NCBI GenBank assembly: GCA_025060475.1
Contig: JANXBZ010000008.1
Coordinates: 50,916 to 114,915 of the forward strand
Length of the DNA stretch: 64,000 bases
Source of the DNA: Dictyoglomus sp.
Lineage (GTDB): Bacteria > Dictyoglomota > Dictyoglomia > Dictyoglomales > Dictyoglomaceae
Direction: 5' to 3'
The position numbers were made by a program, and so were the translations under genes. Under the pieces are notes generated by a model, which searched no databases, was not told the origin of the DNA, and saw only the letters and a program-made list of their open reading frames with translations. Positions 36,403-43,756 of the stretch are shown here, piece by piece. Positions within the stretch are counted from its first letter, which is position 1, and every line of letters begins with the position of its first letter.

Positions 36403-36957
36403 ATGAGAATTTTGGTAATGAGTGATACCCATGGAGATATTTATTTTTGGAATTATATTGAAAAATATGTTAAAAAATCAAATATGATCTTACATGCAGG
36501 AGATGTGCTTTATCATGGGCCTAGAAATCCATTACCTAAGGAATATTCTCCTGCAAAGCTTGCAGAAATAATGAATAGCTTAAATATACCCGTTATAATA
36601 AGTAAAGGAAATTGTGATGCAGATGTGGATCAACTTGTTCTAAATTATCCTTTACTTTCTCCTTATTCCTTTATTTTTCTATCCCACTTGAAGATTCTTT
36701 TAACTCATGGTGAAAATAAAAATGAAGAAGAACTCTGGAATATCCTTGATAATTATAAATTAGACATCTTAATCTTTGGTCATATCCATACACCTGTTTT
36801 AAAAAGAAAGGGAAACAGGATTTTATTAAATCCTGGGAGTCCTTCTCTTCCTAAAACTCCTTATAGGACCATTGCTTTTATCGAAAACAAAGAAATATCT
36901 ATAATAGATATAGAAAAGGACGAGGTTATTCAGAAGGAAACTATAAGCCAGGAGTAA
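36403..36957 (+). CDS. YfcE-type phosphodiesterase
   Basis: This 184-residue metallophosphoesterase has MSDTHGD, HAGDVLYHGPRNPL, SKGNCDADVD, THGE and FGHIHTPVLKR with a final NPGSPSLPKT. That matches YfcE, which hydrolyses phosphodiesters in vitro. GGGAGG precedes the ATG. The 3' end overlaps the convergent pilT gene by 17 bases, and no terminator hairpin is seen between them. Confidence 0.9.
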   Translation: MRILVMSDTHGDIYFWNYIEKYVKKSNMILHAGDVLYHGPRNPLPKEYSPAKLAEIMNSLNIPVIISKGNCDADVDQLVLNYPLLSPYSFIFLSHLKILLTHGENKNEEELWNILDNYKLDILIFGHIHTPVLKRKGNRILLNPGSPSLPKTPYRTIAFIENKEISIIDIEKDEVIQKETISQE

Positions 36958-38017
36958 TTCCTTTAATGAGTAAGGAAAGATCAGAAGGATTAGGACTTGC
37001 TAATAGTGCTTCTTTATCATCTATCAAATTTTTTCTATAAAGTTCTAGAAGATGTTGATTAAAAGTTTGCATTCCTTCTATTTTGCTTTCTTGAATAACT
37101 CTAGGTATTTCGTAAGTTTTCTGTTCTCGAATTAATTTTTTTACGCTTAAATTTCCTAAAAGAATTTCGCAGGCGGGTATTAAACTCTTTCTATCTTTTC
37201 TTTTTAGCAATCTTTGAGAAATAATTCCTTGGAGAACATTAGAAAGTTGTAATCTTACTTGATTTTGCTGATAAGGAGGGAAACTATCTATAATTCTTTC
37301 TATAGTTGTAACAGCATCAGTAGTATGTATTGTGCTTAACACTAAATGACCTGTTTCTGCCGCTTGCAATGCTACACTAATTGTTTCCAAATCTCTCAAT
37401 TCTCCCACCATGATTACATTGGGGTCTTCTCTTAAAGCCATTTTTAATGCAGAATTATAGGATTTTGTATCTATTCCAATTTCTCTTTGGGTAATTAGAG
37501 ATTTTTTATCTAGAAAAACAAATTCTATAGGATCTTCTATAGTAATTATCTTTAGACTAAAATTTGAATTGATGTATTCTATCATAGCTGCTAAAGTTGT
37601 GGACTTTCCACAACCTGCAGGACCTGTTACTAATATTAAGCCTGACTTTTTTTCTGCTAAGGTTTTTAATACAGGAGGTAAAGAAAGCTCCTCAATAGAT
37701 GGAATCTTCAGTGGAATAAGTCGAAGAGAAATAGCAATAGAGCCTCTTTGTAAATATACATTTCCCCTTAATCTTACTTTACCATCTTTCTCATAAGCAA
37801 AGTCTAATTCTCCTGTCTCTTCAAAGATTTTAATAAAACTTGGTCTTATTAAAGAATATGCTACATCTCTTATTTCTTCGTGGGTTAAAGGTTCTTCATC
37901 CAAAAAAATAATATCTCCTAAGACTCTGATCACTGGAGGAACCCAAGGTTTTAGATGTATATCCGAAGCATTTTTTTCTAAGGCTATCTCGAGGATTTTA
38001 TCAAATTTCTCGCTCAT
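36941..38017 (-). CDS. pilT: PilT-type secretion/retraction ATPase
   Basis: PilT powers retraction of type IV pili. The 358-residue protein has the N-terminal PAS-like domain (KNASDIHL) and the ATPase core with Walker A GPAGCGKST, the Walker B/Asp box region (GELRDLETISVALQAAETGHLVLSTIHTTDA, quoted here only by position ~205-235) and the C-terminal arm. Walker A has Ala and Cys where GPTGSGKST is usual, which should not affect function. No pilus structural genes are nearby. It is last in the tgt operon and overlaps plsX by 17 bases. Confidence 0.9.
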   Translation of the reverse strand: MSEKFDKILEIALEKNASDIHLKPWVPPVIRVLGDIIFLDEEPLTHEEIRDVAYSLIRPSFIKIFEETGELDFAYEKDGKVRLRGNVYLQRGSIAISLRLIPLKIPSIEELSLPPVLKTLAEKKSGLILVTGPAGCGKSTTLAAMIEYINSNFSLKIITIEDPIEFVFLDKKSLITQREIGIDTKSYNSALKMALREDPNVIMVGELRDLETISVALQAAETGHLVLSTIHTTDAVTTIERIIDSFPPYQQNQVRLQLSNVLQGIISQRLLKRKDRKSLIPACEILLGNLSVKKLIREQKTYEIPRVIQESKIEGMQTFNQHLLELYRKNLIDDKEALLASPNPSDLSLLIKGITPGL

Positions 38018-39023
38018 TTTCTTCCCTCCTTATAAGAGAAATTCCACTCTTAATTTTCTCTACTAAATTTTGATTTTTTACCTGTTGAGCCAATTTAATA
38101 GCATTTTTTATTGCTTTTGCTTTAGATCTCCCATGGGATATTATTACAATTCCATTTACCCCAAGAAGAGGTGCACCACCATATTCACTGTAATCTAGTT
38201 TCTTTTTTACATTTCTAAATTTAGGTATTAACATTCCTGCAAGTATTTTGCTCCAGAGAGATGACTTCAATTCAGAAGATAATAGAGTAAACAAAGCATC
38301 TGCAACCCCTTCAGCAGTTTTTATACAAACATTGCCTACAAATCCGTCGCATACAATTACATCTGCTAAAGAATTAAACAAATCTTTACCTTCCACGTTT
38401 CCTACAAAATTTAGTAAAGGATTACTTTTCAAGAGAGCATAAGTTTCCTGAGAAAGAATATTTCCTTTGCCTTCTTCTTCGCCGATGTTTAAAAGTCCTA
38501 TCCTAGGACTTAAAATATTAAATACTTCCTCCATATATACTTTACCCATAATAGCAAATTGTTCTAAATATTCTTTTTTACAATCTACATTTGCTCCAAT
38601 ATCTAGTAAAAGAGAAGGTTTACCAGAAAGAGTGGGAATTATAGTAGCAATAGCAGGTCTTTTAATACCCGAAATTCTTCCAAGATAAAGAAGAGCAGAA
38701 CTCATTACAGCACCAGTATTTCCTGCAGAAACTACAGCATCAACTTTTTTGTCTCTAAGAAGTTTTATAGAAACAACTATTGAAGAATCTTCCTTTTCTC
38801 TTACTGCAAAAGCAGGATGTTCTTTCATTTCTATAACTTGAGATGCGTGATGAATTTCAATAAGATCTTGAGGATAGTCATATTTTTTTAATTCTTCCTT
38901 TATCTGCTCGCTTTTTCCTACCAATATTGTTTTTATTTTGAATTCTTTTGCACATTCAACAGCTCCTTTTATTATCTCATAGGGAGCAAAATCTCCACCC
39001 ATCGCATCTAAAGCAATTACCAT
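38001..39023 (-). CDS. plsX: Phosphate acyltransferase PlsX
   Basis: PlsX converts acyl-ACP to acyl-phosphate for phospholipid synthesis. The 340-residue protein has IALDAMGGDFAP at the start, VSAGNTGAVMSSAL, LLDIGANVDCK, the CDGFVGNVCIKTAEG segment and GGAPLLGVNGIVIISHG. AAGGAGG precedes the ATG. It is not followed by fabD/acpP here, unlike in many Gram-positive bacteria. Confidence 0.96.
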   Translation of the reverse strand: MVIALDAMGGDFAPYEIIKGAVECAKEFKIKTILVGKSEQIKEELKKYDYPQDLIEIHHASQVIEMKEHPAFAVREKEDSSIVVSIKLLRDKKVDAVVSAGNTGAVMSSALLYLGRISGIKRPAIATIIPTLSGKPSLLLDIGANVDCKKEYLEQFAIMGKVYMEEVFNILSPRIGLLNIGEEEGKGNILSQETYALLKSNPLLNFVGNVEGKDLFNSLADVIVCDGFVGNVCIKTAEGVADALFTLLSSELKSSLWSKILAGMLIPKFRNVKKKLDYSEYGGAPLLGVNGIVIISHGRSKAKAIKNAIKLAQQVKNQNLVEKIKSGISLIRREENEREI

Positions 39024-39035
39024 TTTATGTCCTCC

Positions 39036-39884
39036 TTACTCCTTAAATAAAGATTTTATATTTAAAACTTTATTATAGACTTCTTTCTTGGAGATTTTAT
39101 ATTTTTTTGAAACATATTCCATAGCAGATTTTAGATCTAGATTGTTCTTTATCATTGTTTCTACTATTAAAGCTTCTATTATTACTTCTTTATTTTCTCT
39201 TTCATATTCATTATATACTATAACTGTATATTCTCCTAAATGAGAAAAGGGATTATTTTCTAATTGTTCCAAAACAATTTTAATTGGACCATAGTATATT
39301 TTTTCATGAATTTTTGTCAAATCATTACAAAAGCATACCTTTGAAGAGGGGAATATTTTGTAAATCGATCTTGCCAATGAAATTATTCTTTTAGGTGATT
39401 CAAATAAAATAAAAGTTTCTATTTTCTTTTCTTTTATTTCTTCAAGGACTTTCTCTCTATCTTTTTCTTTTTTAGGCAGAAAGCCATAAAATAGAAAATG
39501 ATCGGAGGGAAGGCCAGAAACAGATAAAGCAGAGGTAATAGCAGAGGGACCACATACGCTAATAACCTCTATTCCTCTTTCTCTTGCTTCTTTTACAATT
39601 ACATATCCTGGATCTGAAATACATGGGGTTCCAGCGTTTGATACTAAACCCACCTTCATATCTTCTTCAATTAAAAATTTCATTAATATCTTTATTCTCT
39701 CTTTCTCATTATATTTATGGTAAGAAATCATCTTTTTTTTGATATTATAATAATTGAGTAATTTTAAAGTATGTCTCGTATCTTCAACCGCTAAAATGTC
39801 ACATTCTTTAAGAGTTTCTAAGGCTCTCAAAGTTATATCTTTTAAATTTCCAATAGGAGTCGCAATTACGTAAAGCTTTCCCAT
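39036..39884 (-). CDS. rsmI: 16S rRNA (cytidine-1402-2'-O)-methyltransferase RsmI
   Basis: RsmI methylates C1402 in the decoding centre. The 282-residue tetrapyrrole-methylase-fold protein shows LYVIATPIGNLKDITLRALE, AVEDTRHTLKLL, SNAGTPCISDPGY and HLGEYTVIV. Start ATG has AGGAAAA 6 bases before, just after the stop of the upstream methyltransferase. Its partner gene upstream probably methylates a base only three positions away in 16S rRNA. Confidence 0.95.
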   Translation of the reverse strand: MGKLYVIATPIGNLKDITLRALETLKECDILAVEDTRHTLKLLNYYNIKKKMISYHKYNEKERIKILMKFLIEEDMKVGLVSNAGTPCISDPGYVIVKEARERGIEVISVCGPSAITSALSVSGLPSDHFLFYGFLPKKEKDREKVLEEIKEKKIETFILFESPKRIISLARSIYKIFPSSKVCFCNDLTKIHEKIYYGPIKIVLEQLENNPFSHLGEYTVIVYNEYERENKEVIIEALIVETMIKNNLDLKSAMEYVSKKYKISKKEVYNKVLNIKSLFKE

Positions 39885-39885
39885 A

Positions 39886-40665
39886 CTATTTTCCTATGAT
39901 TATAAAAATCTCATTTTGAAAAGAAATGCTTTTTAAAATTTTAAAGAATTTTTCGATTATAGTTATATAAAATTTATTATAATGCTCTAACATTCCTTTT
40001 TCTTTACCTGTTAGACTTTTTAAAGGAAAAGATATTATAATGAATCTAGAATTTAAACCCTTTAAAAATTCTAATATAAAATTCCTTTTTATTTTCTCAA
40101 TAATAGGAAGAAATTTAAAAATAAAACATAAATCTGTATTTTCATAAGGAGGGTTGAAAATTATATCCTGGCAGATTCCAAGAGATGGAAAATTCATTAT
40201 TTTAAAAAACTTGTTTATTAAATTTATAAGTTGCTCATCAATATCATATGCAAAATAGTTTATTGATTTATTTAGATTCATAAAAGGAATAGAAAAAGGA
40301 TTAAGCCCACAAGCAAGATCCGAAATACTTTTAGGAATTCCTGTAACCTCAAAAATTTCTCTATAAAGATCTTCATAAAAAGATAGTCTCTCTTTAGTAG
40401 ATGTATGAATTTCTAATATCTTTTTACAAATATTCTTTAAATTGTTATCAGATATTAAGTCTAAATATTTCTCAATTTTCCTATATTCATAAGGTTTTAA
40501 AAAAGAACCATATATCTGATGTAATCTTCGCTTAACAGACTTCAAAATATCTTTCTGTTTCTTAAATTTTTTACTTTCTATTTCATAAATATTTATTACT
40601 ACATCAGGACAGATATGCCTGTACTTTTTACTATTTAAAATTTTTGATATTAAATCTTTTTGCAT
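39886..40665 (-). CDS. Arm/FmrO-family 16S rRNA (G1405-N7) methyltransferase homologue
   Basis: This 259-residue protein matches, by memory comparison, the layout of RmtB/ArmA/Sgm methyltransferases. It has KKYRHICPD at 13-21, RLHQIYGSFLKP near 48-58, HTSTKERL at 87-94, the SAM loop DLACGLNP at 116-123, QDIIFNPP at 166-173, FIFKFLP at 181-187 and SFPLKSLTGKEKGM at 212-225. These enzymes methylate N7 of G1405 and block gentamicin/kanamycin-type aminoglycosides. Here it is chromosomal, with AT-rich codons like its neighbours, overlapping tgt by 16 bases. An old housekeeping or self-protection role is possible. Confidence 0.85.
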   Translation of the reverse strand: MQKDLISKILNSKKYRHICPDVVINIYEIESKKFKKQKDILKSVKRRLHQIYGSFLKPYEYRKIEKYLDLISDNNLKNICKKILEIHTSTKERLSFYEDLYREIFEVTGIPKSISDLACGLNPFSIPFMNLNKSINYFAYDIDEQLINLINKFFKIMNFPSLGICQDIIFNPPYENTDLCFIFKFLPIIEKIKRNFILEFLKGLNSRFIIISFPLKSLTGKEKGMLEHYNKFYITIIEKFFKILKSISFQNEIFIIIGK

Positions 40666-41732
40666 AAAAGTTCCATTAATTTCATGTAAAATCTGAGATT
40701 ATGAATTGTAGCAAGTCTAAAAGCCAAGGGATCCTCAATTATAAATAAATGATGTAAAAATGCTCTACTATAATTCTTGCAGGAATAGCAATCACAAAAT
40801 TCTGAAATAGGTTTTTTATCTCTAATATATTTTTCATCTAAGATATTTATTAAAGTATAAAACTCTTTATCTTCAATATTTAGCCTATCTAGATTATCAT
40901 TAAATATAAACAATTCTCCTCTTCTCGCAAATCTTGTTGGTATTACACAATCAAAAAGATCGTAACCTAATTTTCTACAAAGGACTATATTTTCTGGCTT
41001 TCCTATTCCCATAGCATACTTTGGAAGATTATTGGGTATAAGTTCTGCCGTATATTGAAGAATGTCTATAATAAGATTTCCCTTTTTATCAATAGGATAT
41101 CCTCCAAAACCAAATCCATGAAATCCAATTTCTATTAGAGACTCTGCACACTCTTTTCTTAATTCCCTATTAATTCCACCCTGTATTATTCCAAAAATTA
41201 ATGGTTTCTTTCCTTCTATATTTTTAATGTATTTTTCATATTCTACTTTACATCTTTTTCCCCAATTTACGGTTAATTTAACCGCTAATTTGTTTATTTC
41301 ATAGGAATCATTAGGATGAGTACAATAGTCTAATATCATCATGATATCAGATTTTAGAATGAATTGATTTTGAATTACCTTTTCAGGTGTAAGAATAATT
41401 TTTTTGTTATTATCTGGCTTAAATATCACTCCCTCCTCTCTTATGGTTCCCAATTTCGAATTTTCTCTTATTATTGAAAATAATTGAAATCCACCAGAAT
41501 CAGTCAAGATAATTCCTTTCCAATTTATAAAATTTTTTAAACCCCCAAAATCCTTTATTACAGAGACTCCAGGCTTTAACATGAGATGATAGGTGTTGAA
41601 AACTAAGCCTTCTACACCAATATTGAGAAGATCCTGAGAGTCTAAAGAACGTACGACTCCCTTTGTTCCGTCAGGAAGAAAATTAGGAAGGGGAAAATCT
41701 CCACTTGGTAAACTTAAAACTAACTTTCTCAT
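40650..41732 (-). CDS. tgt: Queuine tRNA-ribosyltransferase
   Basis: Tgt exchanges G34 of certain tRNAs for a queuosine precursor. The 360-residue TIM-barrel protein has the catalytic LTDSGGFQLFS (Asp78), GFGFGGYP, DCVIPTRFARRGELF with the second Asp, and the zinc site CDCYSCKNYSRAFLHHL. The ATG has no Shine-Dalgarno and lies 7 bases after a -10 element, so it may be translated from a leaderless mRNA. It is first in the - strand operon. Confidence 0.93.
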   Translation of the reverse strand: MRKLVLSLPSGDFPLPNFLPDGTKGVVRSLDSQDLLNIGVEGLVFNTYHLMLKPGVSVIKDFGGLKNFINWKGIILTDSGGFQLFSIIRENSKLGTIREEGVIFKPDNNKKIILTPEKVIQNQFILKSDIMMILDYCTHPNDSYEINKLAVKLTVNWGKRCKVEYEKYIKNIEGKKPLIFGIIQGGINRELRKECAESLIEIGFHGFGFGGYPIDKKGNLIIDILQYTAELIPNNLPKYAMGIGKPENIVLCRKLGYDLFDCVIPTRFARRGELFIFNDNLDRLNIEDKEFYTLINILDEKYIRDKKPISEFCDCYSCKNYSRAFLHHLFIIEDPLAFRLATIHNLRFYMKLMELLCKKI

Positions 41733-41739
41733 AGTGAAA

Positions 41740-41769
41740 ATTTTAGCATAGAAATTTTATTCTTTACAA
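41740..41769 (-). promoter_or_regulatory. Promoter of the tgt operon
   Basis: On the - strand TTGTAA (41764-41769), an 18-base spacer and TAAAAT (41740-41745) preceded by TGC (extended -10) are seen. Only 7 bases separate the -10 from the tgt ATG. The -35 overlaps that of the divergent yicC promoter. Confidence 0.6.
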
Positions 41770-41791
41770 AAGTTTCTTTTTATGATAATTT
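41763..41791 (+). promoter_or_regulatory. Promoter of the yicC operon
   Basis: TTTACA (41763-41768), a 17-base spacer and TAATTT (41786-41791) preceded by TGA (extended -10 position). The predicted start (about 41798-41800) falls 0-3 bases before ATG 41801. Confidence 0.55.
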
Positions 41792-41800
41792 AACCATAAA

Positions 41801-42655
41801 ATGAGAGGAATGACCGCTTCATGTTATAAAGAAATTTCCATTGGAACTCTTAAATTATATATAGAGTTTAAGGGATATAACCACCGATTCTTAGAAACTA
41901 AAATTAGTCTTCCTCAAAGTTTAACATTTTTAGAAAAGCACTTTTTAGAAAAAATAAAGAAGACCATAAAAAGGGGACTTGTTATTTTTTCCTTAAGAAT
42001 AATCAATAATGTTGATATTCTTCCCAAAATAAATACTATTTTTTTGGAAGAAATCTTGAAGGAAATTGAAAAAATAACTAAAAAGCCTGAAAAAATAGAA
42101 GATTGGAAGATAATTTTGGGAAATCCCCAAATATTTATGATGGAACCAAGAACTTTTAGTGAAGAAGAAATAACTATAATCAAAGAAGAGTTTGATAAAC
42201 TTTTAGAACTTTTTGTTGAGGAGAAGAAAAAAGAAGGAGAAGATATTGAGAAATCAGTACAAGTATGTTTAAGAAATATAGAAGAAAATTTAAGAAAAAT
42301 TGAAGAAGAAGATATACATTTTCGCTCCGAGATTAAAAATATTCTTCATAAAAAGATAGAGGAATGGAACATAACCATAGAAAAAGAAAGACTTCTTCAA
42401 GAGATGGCATTAATTCTCATGAAGTCAGATATAAATGAAGAATTAGAAAGACTTAAAAGTTTTGTTGAAAAATTTAAATCTCAAATGACGAAAGATGAAT
42501 ATATTGGAAAGTATTTGGACTTTATTGTACAAGAAATGATTAGAGAAATAAATACTCTTTCGAGCAAAGCTTCAAAAACGAAAATTATTGAATATGCCTT
42601 AGAAATTAAAAATGAACTGGAAAGGATAAGAGAATTAATATCAAATGTAGAATAG
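41801..42655 (+). CDS. yicC: YicC-family endoribonuclease
   Basis: This 284-residue protein starts [11 protein letters not shown], equivalent to the conserved MxRSMTxxx start of YicC, and continues with VNhR-like [13 protein letters not shown] and [10 protein letters not shown]. The C-terminal DUF1732 ([10 protein letters not shown]...[22 protein letters not shown], quoted in parts) is intact. YicC-family proteins are endoribonucleases acting in small-RNA turnover. The start matches the family, and no SD exists upstream. It opens the operon that continues with the remA-like gene and gmk, as in Firmicutes. Confidence 0.92.
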   Translation: MRGMTASCYKEISIGTLKLYIEFKGYNHRFLETKISLPQSLTFLEKHFLEKIKKTIKRGLVIFSLRIINNVDILPKINTIFLEEILKEIEKITKKPEKIEDWKIILGNPQIFMMEPRTFSEEEITIIKEEFDKLLELFVEEKKKEGEDIEKSVQVCLRNIEENLRKIEEEDIHFRSEIKNILHKKIEEWNITIEKERLLQEMALILMKSDINEELERLKSFVEKFKSQMTKDEYIGKYLDFIVQEMIREINTLSSKASKTKIIEYALEIKNELERIRELISNVE

Positions 42656-42668
42656 GGAGTGGGTCTTT

Positions 42669-42935
42669 ATGAGTATAAGAGTTAAATTGATAAATATTGG
42701 ATTTGGGAATATGGTTGTAAGTTCAAGAATTGTAGCTATAATTAGTCCTGATTCTGCTCCCATAAAAAGATTTTTAGCGGATGCTCGAGAAAGAAATGAA
42801 CTTATTGATGCTACTTATGGGAGAAAAACACGAGCAGTATTAGTATTAGATAGTGGGCATATAGTTTTATCTGCGCTTCATCCAGAAACTATTGCCTCAA
42901 GAATTGAGGGAACAAACGAAGAGGAAGAAAAATGA
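42669..42935 (+). CDS. RemA-like DUF370 protein
   Basis: This 88-residue protein of the DUF370 family shows [32 protein letters not shown] and the late [17 protein letters not shown]. In Bacillus RemA is a DNA-binding activator of biofilm matrix genes; in other phyla the role is less clear. The place between yicC and gmk is the conserved one. GGGAGTGGG precedes the ATG. It overlaps gmk by 4 bases. Confidence 0.93.
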   Translation: MSIRVKLINIGFGNMVVSSRIVAIISPDSAPIKRFLADARERNELIDATYGRKTRAVLVLDSGHIVLSALHPETIASRIEGTNEEEEK

Positions 42936-43570
42936 AAAAGTTAGGAATTCTTTTTGTTCTTTCAGGTCCATCAGGAGTTGGTAAAGATGCTATATTAGAA
43001 AGATTACTAAGAGAAGTACCCAATTTAGTTAAATCAATTTCCGTAACAACACGTCCAATGAGAATAGGTGAAAAAAATGGAGAGGATTATTTTTTTGTAG
43101 ACGAAGAAACTTTCAAGAGCATGGTAGAAAGAAAAGAATTTTTAGAATGGGCAAAAGTTCATTCATATTTGTATGGAACTCCAAGAGAATTTGTGGAAAA
43201 AAATTTGAATGAAGGAAAAGATGTTTTATTAAAGATTGATGTTCAGGGAGGATTGAATATTAAAAAAAATTTTAAAAATGCAGTATTAATTTTCATTGTT
43301 CCTCCTACTCTAAAAGAACTTAAAAATAGATTGTTAAAGAGAGAAACAGAAAAAATAGAAGATCTTGATATAAGATGGAAGAATGTACCTCTTGAAATTT
43401 CTAAAATTTTTTATTATGATTATCTAGTTGTAAATTCTGATATAAATTCTGCAGTAGAAGAGGTAAAAGCAATAATTACTGCAGAAAGATGCAGATTGAC
43501 AAAAGAAAAAGCAGAATACTGGATTAAGAAATTAGGAGGTGAAGAAGATGAAGGAACCATCAATAGATAA
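42932..43570 (+). CDS. gmk: Guanylate kinase
   Basis: Gmk converts GMP to GDP. The 212-residue protein has the P-loop [45 protein letters not shown] and [10 protein letters not shown]. All family motifs are in place. In this P-loop Asp follows the Lys, where Ser or Thr is usual. It overlaps rpoZ by 23 bases. Confidence 0.96.
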   Translation: MKKLGILFVLSGPSGVGKDAILERLLREVPNLVKSISVTTRPMRIGEKNGEDYFFVDEETFKSMVERKEFLEWAKVHSYLYGTPREFVEKNLNEGKDVLLKIDVQGGLNIKKNFKNAVLIFIVPPTLKELKNRLLKRETEKIEDLDIRWKNVPLEISKIFYYDYLVVNSDINSAVEEVKAIITAERCRLTKEKAEYWIKKLGGEEDEGTINR

Positions 43571-43745
43571 ATTATTAAAGAAAGTTCCAAATAAATATAT
43601 TTTAACAGTATTAGCTTCAAAAAGAGCGAGACAAATTAATGAAGAGCTTAAATTTTTAAGACAAATTATGGCAAAAGATGTATTAACTCTAGCTCTTGAA
43701 GAGATAATTAACGATAAAGTAACTTATGAGGAGGAAGAGCTATAA
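43548..43745 (+). CDS. rpoZ: RNA polymerase omega subunit
   Basis: Omega helps assemble RNA polymerase. The 65-residue protein has [28 protein letters not shown], quoted here only as the pattern ([15 protein letters not shown]), and then VLTLALEEI with an acidic tail. ATG 43548 is chosen because AGGAGG lies 9 bases before, inside gmk; the frame is open to GTG 43539. The order gmk-rpoZ is widely conserved. Confidence 0.92.
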   Translation: MKEPSIDKLLKKVPNKYILTVLASKRARQINEELKFLRQIMAKDVLTLALEEIINDKVTYEEEEL

Positions 43746-43756
43746 AATCTTAAAGA

